A stretch of DNA of 58,521 nucleotides, taken from positions 175,776 to 234,296 of the forward strand of contig NZ_KE387153.1 in assembly GCF_000430505.1 (NCBI RefSeq). The letters are read 5' to 3'. Below the pieces are notes generated by a model. That model was not told where the DNA came from and did not search any database. It was given only the letters and a program-made list of their open reading frames with translations. This DNA is from Eisenibacter elegans DSM 3317. Its GTDB lineage: Bacteria; Bacteroidota; Bacteroidia; Cytophagales; Microscillaceae. A program made the position numbers and the translations under genes. Shown piece after piece: positions 15,896 through 24,579 of this stretch (the first letter of the stretch is position 1; each line of letters starts with the position of its first letter).

Positions 15896-16390
15896 ATGAG
15901 ATACTTACTGATTTCTTGTTTGATGCTCTGCACCCTGGCTCCACTGATGCTTAGCGCACAAGTACAGCGCTACGACAACCCCGACTCGCAAATCCTGAAG
16001 GGGGTGCGTATTCCTTCTAACGTACAGCTGTTTTTTACAAGCGGCATTGTGGCTCCCGTACTAGATAAACATAGCGATGACCCCTACCAACGCTATGGCG
16101 ATACCTACACCCAAAGCATCAATACCCTCCAGCGTATTGCGGATATTTTGGCAGAGGCCGGGCTGCGTATGGAAGATGTAGTGCAGCTGCGTATTTATCT
16201 CGCGCCTGACCCCAAGCTCGATAACACCTTTGATTTTGAGGGATGGTTTAGGGCTTACCCTCAGTTTTTCAACAATGCCGACAACCCCAACAAAGTTGCC
16301 CGCACTACCTTGGCCGTGGCGGCACTTGCACGCCCCGATTTACTTGTAGAAATTGAGGCCGTAGCGGTATACCCTGACCAAGGGCGCTAG
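15896..16390 (+). CDS. Exported RidA (YjgF/UK114)-family protein
   Basis: 164 residues, with a signal peptide (MRYLLISCLMLCTLAPLMLS, then AQVQ). The mature part is a RidA fold: FFTSGIVAPV, then the helix NTLQRIADILAEAGLRMEDV with VVQLRIYLAPDP, and the end ARTTLAVAALARPDLLVEIE, whose Arg is the conserved substrate-binding residue of enamine/imine deaminases. Cytosolic RidA hydrolyses reactive enamines; the exported version may act on another ligand in the periplasm. The function of exported forms is not established. It is alone downstream of repeat copy A. Confidence 0.85.
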   Translation: MRYLLISCLMLCTLAPLMLSAQVQRYDNPDSQILKGVRIPSNVQLFFTSGIVAPVLDKHSDDPYQRYGDTYTQSINTLQRIADILAEAGLRMEDVVQLRIYLAPDPKLDNTFDFEGWFRAYPQFFNNADNPNKVARTTLAVAALARPDLLVEIEAVAVYPDQGR

Positions 16391-16399
16391 GCACTCTTT

Positions 16400-17236
16400 C
16401 TAGTCAAATAACTGCAACTGATTGGCATCTTGACGAATTTGGGTGCCACATTGCATACAAAAGTTCGCCCTGCGTAGGTTGGGGTGATGGCACTTGGGAC
16501 AAGGCACAGCCTCTTGTGGAGGGTACCGGTGCTCATCGCGGTTCATCTCTGCTGTAATGATGCCTGTAGGCACAGCTATGATGCCATAGCCCAACAACAT
16601 CACCAAGGAAGCTATCATTTTGCCCAAGACAGTTTGTGGTACAATATCGCCATAGCCTACCGTCGTGATGGTTACAATAGCCCAATAAATGGCTGTGGGG
16701 ATGTTGTCAAACCCCGCTTTCCCTCCTTCGACGACATACATCAAACTTCCCAAAATAGTTACCAAAGTAAACACACTGAGCAAGAAGACCGTAATTTTGT
16801 ATGAACTGGCCACCATTGCCCGCTTGAGGTGGTCGGCAGCCTGAAAGTATTGCCCTAGCTTTAAAATCCTAAATACCCGCATCAAACGCAACAACCTGAT
16901 ACTAAACAAATATTGTAAACCGGAGGTAAAAATAAGGATAAAAATAGGCAACACAGCCAACAAGTCGATAACCCCCCACATACTCAGCACATAACGCCAA
17001 GGCTTGGGCGAACAATAAATCCGTAGGGCATATTCCATCAGAAAAAATGCGCTGAATGTCCATTCCAACACCAACAACGCTGGCCTGTATGACTGGTACA
17101 CTTCTACCATACTTTCCAGCAGTACCAATACCACACTCAGCACTATAAAGACCAAAAGTGCCACATCAAAATACTGTCCAGCCTTAGTTTCTGTACCAAA
17201 AATCACCTCGTGAAGTGTTTCTTTTAAAGGAGACAT
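16400..17236 (-). CDS. Voltage-gated-type potassium channel with C-terminal zinc ribbon
   Basis: 278 residues, six membrane segments. S4 (RLLRLMRVFRILKL, residues 114-127) has Arg at every third position, the voltage-sensor pattern. The pore loop carries the selectivity filter TVGYGD at 192-197. The cytoplasmic C-terminus is a short zinc ribbon with CPKC (246-249) and CMQC (260-263). This fits the bacterial Kv-like 'ion transporter' family, which moves K+ across the inner membrane. The zinc ribbon could assemble tetramers or sense metal/redox state, but that is inference. It is convergent with the RidA-like gene (9-base gap) and monocistronic. Confidence 0.92.
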   Translation of the reverse strand: MSPLKETLHEVIFGTETKAGQYFDVALLVFIVLSVVLVLLESMVEVYQSYRPALLVLEWTFSAFFLMEYALRIYCSPKPWRYVLSMWGVIDLLAVLPIFILIFTSGLQYLFSIRLLRLMRVFRILKLGQYFQAADHLKRAMVASSYKITVFLLSVFTLVTILGSLMYVVEGGKAGFDNIPTAIYWAIVTITTVGYGDIVPQTVLGKMIASLVMLLGYGIIAVPTGIITAEMNRDEHRYPPQEAVPCPKCHHPNLRRANFCMQCGTQIRQDANQLQLFD

Positions 17237-17272
17237 AAGCTTGGTTTATTGGGTTTTAGAACAAAGGTTAGA

Positions 17273-18403
17273 TTACTCCAAGCGCAGCGACAGCGAAGTT
17301 CCAAGCAAAAAATTATCGTAGGCAGGTGCTGCCCCTTGCACGAAGACCCGTTCGGTAGCGTGTAGGCCGCGCCCTTCGAGCCGCCACAGCACTTGCGGTG
17401 TCAGCCGATAGTCGATGTTGAGTGTGTAACCTGCGGCTTGCAGCCCGTTGGGTGTTCCGGTTTGGATGATGACCACGTTGGGGTCGCTGTAGTACTCACC
17501 TCGGGTAGCGATAAAAATTCGCTTGCTCAACTGATAGCGCACCAAAAGCTGGGGGGTATACCAACGGTTGAACTCCGTAGTATTGTCAGGGGCTTTGGCT
17601 TCGAGCCCAATATCGAAACCTGCCAATATGCTCCAGCGTTGCCAAGGCTGCCACTGGGTGTAGAAATTATGAAAATACCGCATCAACACCAGCGGATCGT
17701 CGGTATCGCTACCCACAAAGGAACTGCTGTTGAACATCAACTTCGCCGAAGGAGTCCACTGAATCTGGTGGCCAAAGGCCGGTACTTGGTTGTTGCGTGG
17801 GCGCTGAATACGTTGCCAGCCATTGAGGTAAAGTATGCTCAAAAGCCATTTTTCGTCATCTGATTGGTAGCTGAGCTTGGCTCCCGAAAAATAATATGGA
17901 GAATTTTCGGCGGCTAAGCTGCGGGTCATCGTCCAGCAGTCTGCCCCAATGGCACTCTCAAACCCGATGTGTGAGGCAAAAATACCCGCCTCCAGCCAAA
18001 GGTTCCTGCGTGTTGATAGCTTTACTCCTATATTGGCCTCAAAAATATTTTTCAACACCCCCGGTTCATCGGCCAAGTTGGCATTGGCATAGGTGCCCGT
18101 CATCAGTGCTAGCTTGCCCCTCACACGCTCAGCGCTGTATTCGGCTTGTAGGTATGCAAAGTTGAGATTTACCTCGTTGTGCCTATTAAAGGAAGGCATA
18201 AACTCTGGGCGGTTATGGTTGGCTGGGTTGGCAAAATCATACACATAATAGGTCTCCAAGTAGCCACTAAATCGCAAGCTGGCGCTGCTGTCTTGAGGGG
18301 ACAGTTTGATTTGGGCTTGTAAAAAAAGTACTGGAGCACAAGCCCATAGCCACAGCCCCAAGCAGCAGACACGGCAAAGGTGATGAGTATAGATATTTGT
18401 CAT
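17273..18403 (-). CDS. BBP2-family outer-membrane beta-barrel (OmpL-like porin)
   Basis: About 376 residues. A signal peptide (CRVCCLGLWLWACAPVLFLQ, then A) precedes a barrel of alternating aromatic/polar strands. It begins RFSGYLETYYVYDFANPANH and contains FAYLQAEYSAERVRGKLALM, IGFESAIGADCW and LLGTSLSLRLE as the final strand, all typical of the BBP2/OmpL-like family. It probably forms an outer-membrane channel; the solute is unknown. I chose the ATG at 18403; an upstream in-frame ATG at 18463 overlaps repeat copy B and lacks a signal sequence. Its stop lies 36 bases before the start of the channel gene on the same strand. Confidence 0.8.
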   Translation of the reverse strand: MTNIYTHHLCRVCCLGLWLWACAPVLFLQAQIKLSPQDSSASLRFSGYLETYYVYDFANPANHNRPEFMPSFNRHNEVNLNFAYLQAEYSAERVRGKLALMTGTYANANLADEPGVLKNIFEANIGVKLSTRRNLWLEAGIFASHIGFESAIGADCWTMTRSLAAENSPYYFSGAKLSYQSDDEKWLLSILYLNGWQRIQRPRNNQVPAFGHQIQWTPSAKLMFNSSSFVGSDTDDPLVLMRYFHNFYTQWQPWQRWSILAGFDIGLEAKAPDNTTEFNRWYTPQLLVRYQLSKRIFIATRGEYYSDPNVVIIQTGTPNGLQAAGYTLNIDYRLTPQVLWRLEGRGLHATERVFVQGAAPAYDNFLLGTSLSLRLE

Positions 18404-18429
18404 AAATATGCCAAGATGTACTTGATTTG

Positions 18430-18508
18430 AGGATTCACAGGATTTTGTTTTCTTGATTCTCAAGGATTTTCAGCCCATACATTTCCCAAACTAATTTTGA
18501 TTGGGTAC
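18430..18508 (+). repeat. Intergenic repeat, copy B
   Basis: A second copy of the 15801-15880 repeat, lying between the BBP2 gene start and the 592-residue gene. It matches copy A closely, including CATTTCCCAAACTAATTTTG and the terminal stem CCCAA / TTGGG. It shares orientation with copies A and C in the window although both flanking genes here are on the minus strand. Confidence 0.65.
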
Positions 18509-18538
18509 TGCTTTCTGTATTGACGATAAGAAAAATGA

Positions 18539-18580
18539 AAACCCTCAAGGCGCAAATTGATGGGCATTTCTTGAGGGTTT
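18539..18580 (-). terminator. Terminator for the 592-residue gene
   Basis: On the minus strand AAACCCTCAAG (18570-18580) pairs with CTTGAGGGTTT (18539-18549) over a 20-base loop and is followed by TCATTTTT. It lies 10 bases after the stop at 18591. The 11-bp perfect stem plus T-rich tail fits an intrinsic terminator. Confidence 0.65.
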
Positions 18581-18590
18581 GTCATCTATC

Positions 18591-20369
18591 TTATTCTTCC
18601 AACGCAGCCGCTATAGTGCCACTTTTGTCTTTAGAAGCCGCCTTGGCATTCGTTGTAGGCGTAGCTTTGGGAGTCAATATTTTGAGTAAAATCTGTAGAG
18701 TAATCTGATAGGTAGGCCGCACGCCTGTAAGCCCCAAGCTACCCGAGGCAAGCGTGCTGCCCGTCAGCAGCGGATTGTCAGAGGCATAATAGGCATAGCG
18801 TGTAACCACGTGCTCACTGATATTCTTACGGATTTTGGCTGCCGCTTGAATGGCTTTTTGGTAATGTGCCCCTTCCATTTCTAGGCCTACCGAGTGCCAC
18901 GACGAATCTTTGAAGTAGGTCAGCACATCCCTATTTTGGAGCGAGGTTCCCATTACGGTTACCATAGAACCTTCAAACACCTGTACGCCGCTATTGGCAA
19001 AATCAGCGACTGTAAAATCATTGTCAAAGGGGTAGTTGTCAGCTGTGCCTTCAAAGATATGCGCGTGTGGAATCATAATATCGCCTTTGTCGCCTTGTAG
19101 GATACCGGCCTTGCCCATAATCGAGATAGACTCGACATTGAGCGGGATACGCTGTCCATCAAGCTCATACGGTTTGAGCAGCTCGTCCATCGTTTCAAAA
19201 GCCTGCTCGCCAAAGGCATAGTCCATCACAAGCAAAAGTGGCTTTTGTTGCTGAACATAGTTTTTATCAAACTTCAATGAAGTAGGCAGCGTTTGCAGGT
19301 GGCAAACACTTAGGTCAAAAAGCTGTACGTGGATATTGGTTCCCGACTGGTCATTGATGGTGTACATCCCGTGTTGTTCGGCATATTGGCGCACCAAGTC
19401 CATCAGCGCACTGTTTTCGCCTTTGCTCAGCTCTATAGCTACCTCTACAAGGTCGGCGCTGCGGTCGAAACGGTCTTGCAACGCCGCTACGGCATAGAGC
19501 GTGTTCATCACGCTGTGTAAGTTGGCGCTGATGATATGTATGGGTCGATTAATGAGCTTATAGGTATGCAAGACGTGCTTGATTTGGTTGGCCCAGCGCT
19601 CTCCGTGGATATGATGCCCGATGCGCTCGCGCAGCGTGGGGCTGAAGCTGATTTCGCGGTACTTGCCTTCGGTCTGCTCCGCAATGACCAGTTTGCCCAG
19701 CCAATAGACCAGATGAAACAGGCCGTTGTTGCTGTCCATATTCTCCTTGAAGCGCTCATAGGCTTGCTTGGTTTCGGCAAAAGTACGGCCAAGAAGATAG
19801 CTCAGATAGGCAAAAGCAATGTCTTTGTTGGTTTCGTTGAGGCGGCGCTCACCCAATACGATTTGCTCTAGCTTGAGCCACTCGCGGGTGGGGTTGCCGA
19901 GCCTGTCAAAAGCTTTGCGTCGAATTTTTTCGGCTTCGTTGTAGAGGAAGGTAAGATGCGTAAGCAGGTCGTATACCTCGCTTCGCCCACGGGTGATTTC
20001 GATGAGCATCTGCTCGCTGTCAATGCGATAACAGTTGCGGCGGCGCTTGGCCGGGATGATGACTTCAAAATTGGAGTGCCCCAACCCCTCTTCGGCAATC
20101 AGTCGGATAAATCGACACTCTTCGATGCCCTTGGGCAAGCGATCTATCACATACACCAATCCGTTGAGCTCTACTTTTTCGGTATCGACCATCGAGCCAT
20201 AAATTTCGGGCGAAAGTGTCAACAATGCTTCGCGCAAAACAGCCCCTGAGTCGGCAGGGCGGTAGCTGCCACTGTTGAATACGTGGCGCATTTCGATGTA
20301 TAGCTTTTCAATGGCTGAGCGCGACTCCCGCGCCTTGCTCAGCTCTAAAGAGATTTCGTGTTGCGACAT
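18591..20369 (-). CDS. Conserved 592-residue protein with nucleoside-phosphorylase-like C-terminus
   Basis: I do not recognise a named function. The N-terminal half is helical and polar with no clear motif (ESRSAIEKLYIEMRHVFNSG; a block EWLKLEQIVLGERRLNETNK). In the C-terminal half GKAGILQGDKGDIMIPHAHI, then VFEGSMVTVMGTSLQ and VGLEMEGAHYQKAI near residue 495, resemble the phosphorylase fold (a substrate-binding 'xxExEGA' motif like that of PNP/UDP phosphorylases). No signal peptide is seen, so it is probably cytoplasmic. The tail after residue 565 is Ala/Lys/Thr-rich and disordered. It is monocistronic with its own terminator. The phosphorylase resemblance is inferred from short motifs only. 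Confidence 0.75.
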   Translation of the reverse strand: MSQHEISLELSKARESRSAIEKLYIEMRHVFNSGSYRPADSGAVLREALLTLSPEIYGSMVDTEKVELNGLVYVIDRLPKGIEECRFIRLIAEEGLGHSNFEVIIPAKRRRNCYRIDSEQMLIEITRGRSEVYDLLTHLTFLYNEAEKIRRKAFDRLGNPTREWLKLEQIVLGERRLNETNKDIAFAYLSYLLGRTFAETKQAYERFKENMDSNNGLFHLVYWLGKLVIAEQTEGKYREISFSPTLRERIGHHIHGERWANQIKHVLHTYKLINRPIHIISANLHSVMNTLYAVAALQDRFDRSADLVEVAIELSKGENSALMDLVRQYAEQHGMYTINDQSGTNIHVQLFDLSVCHLQTLPTSLKFDKNYVQQQKPLLLVMDYAFGEQAFETMDELLKPYELDGQRIPLNVESISIMGKAGILQGDKGDIMIPHAHIFEGTADNYPFDNDFTVADFANSGVQVFEGSMVTVMGTSLQNRDVLTYFKDSSWHSVGLEMEGAHYQKAIQAAAKIRKNISEHVVTRYAYYASDNPLLTGSTLASGSLGLTGVRPTYQITLQILLKILTPKATPTTNAKAASKDKSGTIAAALEE

Positions 20370-20472
20370 AGCAAATCTATTCTATTGATGAATTGTTTCT
20401 GATAATGAGGGGCTTGCGCATTTGACCCTAAAATACAGCTTGAAGCTACAACAATTTGGCCATAAAATCAAC

Positions 20473-21159
20473 TCAAAGCCCGAACATCCAGTGAATTCCT
20501 AAGACCCCAAAAAAGTGCCTTGTCAGAAAGCGAGGCAAGTCCACCGGTTCACCAAAGAATCGGTTGTCTCTGCTAGGGAGTCGCTCACCATAAGCCCACT
20601 CACTTTGGTTAAAAAAACGCTGAAAGCCTATTTGTGCACTGATAATGGGGCTGCTCCGTTTCTCGCGTCGGATATCAAAAAAGGCGTATTCAAAGGCTAT
20701 TGCTGTGCGCCAAGTCCCAAAGTTTGACCGCACATACGCATCAGCAGTGTAGTTACGGGCTGCTTCTCGGAGCGACTCCGGTAATCTTCCTCTAAACCGC
20801 ACCTGTGTTTCGCCCAAACCAATACCTTGCAGCACGATGATGGACAAGCGTTCTTGATAGACCAAGGCATAGCCAACTTGCAATAGCCCCTCCAAAAGCA
20901 TGAGATGTGCATTGCGCAAAGGAGATACGTTGAGGCTCCCACCCAACAAGACCGGTACGCGCCCGCGCTGGTAGCGCCAATAAAAACCTAGCTGCTGATG
21001 AGGAATCTCTACCCGCCCATTGGGAGCTACCCCCTGTTCTTCGAGCCACTAATCCCAGCCATTGGCAGCAGTGTTGGCATAGCCATAGTGAAAACTAGCA
21101 CCCAGTTGCGCTCTTGACTGCCCCGACAATGTATCGCAGCAAGCCAAGATTAAAAATAT
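20473..21159 (-). pseudogene. Broken outer-membrane barrel-like gene (lost start, in-frame stop)
   Basis: On the minus strand one frame reads IFLILACCDTLSGQSRAQLG near 21159-21100 (like the end of a signal peptide and start of a mature chain), then GASFHYGYANTAANGWD, an in-frame TAG at 21049-21051, then WLEEQGVAPNGRVEIPHQQL and on to a terminal HFFGVLGIHWMFGL. The aromatic-alternating strands and Phe/Leu-ended C-terminus fit a porin-like barrel. No ATG exists at the expected start; the codon before FLIL is ATA. With a lost start and a stop at about residue 37, the gene looks inactive. A sequencing error at the TAG would not fix the start. A remaining open part would be 20473-21048. Confidence 0.6.
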
Positions 21160-21232
21160 GGCAAAATTATAATATTGTTATATATTTTCATGCTTATTTA
21201 ATAATCTTCTTATTCACTTATGGTGTATGCAT

Positions 21233-21349
21233 AGGTCGCAAGTCGATAGGTACTGCCTCGCTTTGCGACCTTAGGGTTATATTTTTGATGCTTCTAACCA
21301 CTTTAGCACAAATATTTTGCGATAGGTTTACAAGCCAACTATCGCAAAA
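21233..21349. other. Two strong hairpins in the 21.16-21.40 kb gap
   Basis: Stem 1 pairs AGGTCGCAA (21233-21241) with TTGCGACCT (21263-21271). Stem 2 pairs TTTTGCGATAG (21315-21325) with CTATCGCAAAA (21339-21349), an 11-bp perfect stem. Stem 2 lies 50 bases after the stop of the CHAT gene on the minus strand and could terminate it. Stem 1 is unexplained and could be part of a small structured RNA. Nothing else is seen in the gap. Confidence 0.4.
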
Positions 21350-21398
21350 GACACTTTACACCACTAGATATTGCTATCAACAGCCGTATGAAAACTTG

Positions 21399-24293
21399 TT
21401 ATCGCCCAATAAGCACAAAGGCTCCCCAGAAGTAGGGTTCGGGGTTTTTGGCTTTGAGCGCCAGTTGGGCTTTACGGAATGCCTCAGACATTGAAAGCTT
21501 TTCCTTCACATAATATCCATAGAGCTGTACCATCAAGTCGACCGTAGCTTGGTCGCTTACTTGCCAGAGGCTCATAAAGATATTCTGCGCACCGGCAATC
21601 TGTAGGGCGCGTTGTAGCCCATACACTCCTTCTCCGGCTTTGATGTCACCGAGGCCTGTTTCACAAGCCGACATTGCCGCCAGTTGCGTATCGCTGAGGT
21701 TGAGATTCATCAACTCATAGGCTGTAAACACCCCACTTCCGGCTTCTGTCTTGGCCAGTTGGCCATCTTCGGCAATAGCTTCTTCGGCTCCTGCCAGAAA
21801 CAGTCCTGAGCGCAAAAGCGGGTTTTGTCGGGCTTTGTCAGGCTGGATACCGAAAACCATTCCTGAAAAGTCATCTTTCACGTCATCAATAAAAAACCCG
21901 TGTGTGGCAATATGCAAAATCGTTGGGCTTTGTATTTGCTTGATGGCCTCTTCGGTGGCTTGTTTGCCCAGGAGCATTGTGGTTACATAATTATTTTGTT
22001 TGAGCAAAGCGGCGATTTTTTCAACCTCTACCTTTGTTCCGGGCAAGGCCGAGATAGTACCGCGTGTGCCATAATCAGGGAATCCCAACAAGAACGCGCT
22101 AGGCTGTGTTTGGTTGCGCTGGCCAACAGGGCTGAGTAAGTCTTTGGCGTTGGTCAACAAAACTAGGCTTTGCTCATCAATAATATATTTGCCATTGGGC
22201 TTTTTGAGTGTTGCAATACTGATTTGGTTGTAAGTACCATCTAAAGAAAGATAGAGCTTGGTCTTTCCATTCAGCCGCTCATCAATAGGCTGCCAGAAGT
22301 TTTTGTAGCTCATCTCATCAGCCTTTCGAGCGCGGATAGAAGCCCTATAAAACTTAAAGAACTTACCATCCAAATCATTGCCATTGGGCAGCAGCACCAA
22401 TTCGGGTTCGGCTTGTCCTTGCTTGAGGATAAAGGCCGCATAGGTGTTTTGGTCGGTAAACGCATTTTTCTCAAATACAGGAAACTGCACCAGATCTACG
22501 ATGGCGCTTTGGGCATCGAGCTTGGCAATCAAGGCTTTGAACGACGCACGTTGGCCACTGGTGCCTTGCCGGAAAGCCTCCGAACGCTCCGAGAGCAGCT
22601 TTTCGGTAGCATTGGTAGCGCGTTCGAGCGAGTCGAGATTAATGCCTTGGTCTTGTATCTCCTGTCTAGATAGGTTATAATATTTGGCTAAAGCCTCTTT
22701 TTGAGCCACCCAAGTAAGGTATTGTTTTTTCAGGTCTTGGTCAGCGCCTTGCAAGATTTGTTGCCTGATTTTGCTTGTTTCGCTCATCAGCAAAGCCTTT
22801 GTCAAGAGATGATTGTTATACATCTCTTCAAGGAGTTTGGGCGAAGGGTTTTGGCTAGCAAAATTGTAGAAACGCAAGTATGTAGGCCGTAGTTGAGCCC
22901 AATACTTTTCTTTTTCGGCCTCGCTCATTGCTGGGAAATAGGCTTGGATAAAATCGTCTATCTTGTCCATTACCTCTAGGTATAGGCGGGTTGCTTCGGG
23001 CAGTCGTTTCGTTTGCCAAAACAAGATAGCCAAATCTTCTTTTGATTCGGTGTATGCCGGGTGCTTATCGCCTAGGGTTTTGCTGCGAATATCGAGGGCT
23101 TGATTGAGTAGGCGCTCGGCTTCGTCATAGCGTTCTTTGACACGATAGAACTTACCTAAATTGCTGATAGTAGTAGCATAGGCAGGGTGTTCGATGCCAA
23201 ATTTTTTCTCATAAATACCCTTGGCTTTGAGCAAGAGTTGCTCCACATCCTCATACTTGCCCATCAGCATATACAATGCGGCCAAGTTGTTGAGCGAGTG
23301 CGCATAATCTGGATGGTTATTACCAAGGCGCTTTTCCTTTATTTCGATGGCTTGTAGGTAAGCCTTTTCGGCTTCGTTGTAACGGTTGGTAACCTGATAT
23401 AGGAGAGCAAGATTGATGAGTAGGCGCTGGTAGTTGTTTGATTTTTTGCGCAACCCACCACCGGCTACCTCTAGAGCTTGCTTGAGTAGGGTTTCGGCTT
23501 CCTCATAACGGCCTACTGTCTGCAAAATAATGGCTTTGTTGTTGAGCACAATCGCATACGGAGTGCTTTCTTTGCCTTCGTGCTTGATGACCAAGGTAGT
23601 GGCCTCATTAATCATCTTTTCAGCTTCGGTATAATTGCCCATATCTTTGTAGAGCACGGCCAAATTGTTCATCGAAGAAGCATAAGCGCTGTTGTCCATC
23701 CCAAGGGTTTGCCCTCTTTGGAACATCGCCTGTGAGGTCATCTGCTCTGCCTCTGTCAGGCGGCCTAAAGTATGATACAACAGCCCCAGCCCTGCTACAG
23801 CCTGCATATAAATGGGGTGGTTGGTGAGGCTGTTGTTCTCACAAATTCGTTTGGCACGGCCAAGTGCTCCTTCAGCTAGCTTGAATTTGTTACCAGCAAA
23901 CATCATCTGGCCTACTTGGTTCCAGTCCTGCGCGTCTTGTAGAGGGTTGGCTTGCAGGTTTTTGTCTGCATTGCGGGCTCGATCATATACCAGCAAGAGG
24001 GTAGACTTGTTTTTCTCAAATTTTTCGGCATCTTCAAACATCCCGGCGTTGTCTGTCAGGGCAACCGTATAGCTGAAGTTGGCCGTGTCATAGTCGCCAC
24101 GCATATTGCGTATCTTCTCATTAAAAGCACCTTCAAGCACATCCTTGATGTAGCCGCCTTTGGCTTTGTTCTTGGTGTTATTGATTTTGTCTTTGTTATC
24201 CCTAATCACATTCCCAAGTTGGGCATTGACAGACACACAATTGAAAATCAATAATAAACCACACATTACGAGAGGTTTATAATAGTTTTGCAT
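21399..24293 (-). CDS. Exported TPR - CHAT domain protein
   Basis: 964 residues from the ATG at 24293, which opens a signal peptide (MQNYYKPLVMCGLLLIFNCV, then SVNAQ). The frame is open for 89 codons further upstream but without signal or homology. The middle holds about eight to nine TPR units (LNNLAALYMLMGKYEDVEQL and similar). The C-terminus is a CHAT (caspase-HetF) domain: ILHIATHGFF (catalytic His near 797) and MSACETGLGD (catalytic Cys near 876), then GVYGLQRALQIAGAQNIFMS. Both catalytic residues are present, so an active protease is plausible. Most CHAT proteases studied act inside cells; the signal peptide places this one in the periplasm or outside. Substrate unknown. Confidence 0.9.
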   Translation of the reverse strand: MQNYYKPLVMCGLLLIFNCVSVNAQLGNVIRDNKDKINNTKNKAKGGYIKDVLEGAFNEKIRNMRGDYDTANFSYTVALTDNAGMFEDAEKFEKNKSTLLLVYDRARNADKNLQANPLQDAQDWNQVGQMMFAGNKFKLAEGALGRAKRICENNSLTNHPIYMQAVAGLGLLYHTLGRLTEAEQMTSQAMFQRGQTLGMDNSAYASSMNNLAVLYKDMGNYTEAEKMINEATTLVIKHEGKESTPYAIVLNNKAIILQTVGRYEEAETLLKQALEVAGGGLRKKSNNYQRLLINLALLYQVTNRYNEAEKAYLQAIEIKEKRLGNNHPDYAHSLNNLAALYMLMGKYEDVEQLLLKAKGIYEKKFGIEHPAYATTISNLGKFYRVKERYDEAERLLNQALDIRSKTLGDKHPAYTESKEDLAILFWQTKRLPEATRLYLEVMDKIDDFIQAYFPAMSEAEKEKYWAQLRPTYLRFYNFASQNPSPKLLEEMYNNHLLTKALLMSETSKIRQQILQGADQDLKKQYLTWVAQKEALAKYYNLSRQEIQDQGINLDSLERATNATEKLLSERSEAFRQGTSGQRASFKALIAKLDAQSAIVDLVQFPVFEKNAFTDQNTYAAFILKQGQAEPELVLLPNGNDLDGKFFKFYRASIRARKADEMSYKNFWQPIDERLNGKTKLYLSLDGTYNQISIATLKKPNGKYIIDEQSLVLLTNAKDLLSPVGQRNQTQPSAFLLGFPDYGTRGTISALPGTKVEVEKIAALLKQNNYVTTMLLGKQATEEAIKQIQSPTILHIATHGFFIDDVKDDFSGMVFGIQPDKARQNPLLRSGLFLAGAEEAIAEDGQLAKTEAGSGVFTAYELMNLNLSDTQLAAMSACETGLGDIKAGEGVYGLQRALQIAGAQNIFMSLWQVSDQATVDLMVQLYGYYVKEKLSMSEAFRKAQLALKAKNPEPYFWGAFVLIGR

Positions 24294-24321
24294 AAGGTTT
24301 TTTTGAATTTGTTTGACATAC

Positions 24322-24329
24322 CAAAGGTA
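24322..24329 (-). promoter_or_regulatory. -7 element for the CHAT gene
   Basis: On the minus strand TACCTTTG matches TAnnTTTG and lies 28 bases before the ATG at 24293, supporting that start. No clear -33 element is present. Confidence 0.4.
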
Positions 24330-24568
24330 CGTAAATCCAAGGTTACGGGTTGAGTTATTGCGCCTTATAAATAGACGTATCCCCACTCCAAACTGGTTTG
24401 GGAGGTGTATACGCTGAAAATAAAGAAAATCAACTCTTGTGAATTCGCAAATCAAAGAAAACTTGATATGGTTTTTCCGAAAAATGCGCTGCCTTTGCCA
24501 AAAGGCAGTCTTTGTATGGGTTTTTTGTGTAAATTTGGCCTTAGCTCTTTTGCCAAACATCTATAAAC

Positions 24569-24576
24569 TACGTTTG
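24569..24576 (+). promoter_or_regulatory. -7 element just before nuoM
   Basis: TACGTTTG lies only three bases before the ATG at 24580, with TTTG 16 bases upstream (24549-24552). If used, the transcript would be leaderless or nearly so. The alternative is that nuoM starts upstream at the in-frame GTG at 24439 and this match is chance. Confidence 0.35.
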
Positions 24577-24579
24577 TCT

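Noticed and set aside
24294-24560. 89-codon N-terminal extension of the CHAT protein
   Set aside because: It would bury the signal peptide and crosses a TACCTTTG promoter element.
24439-24579. 47-codon N-terminal extension of nuoM
   Set aside because: Not family-like; starts at GTG and would follow no promoter; NuoM homology starts at 24580.
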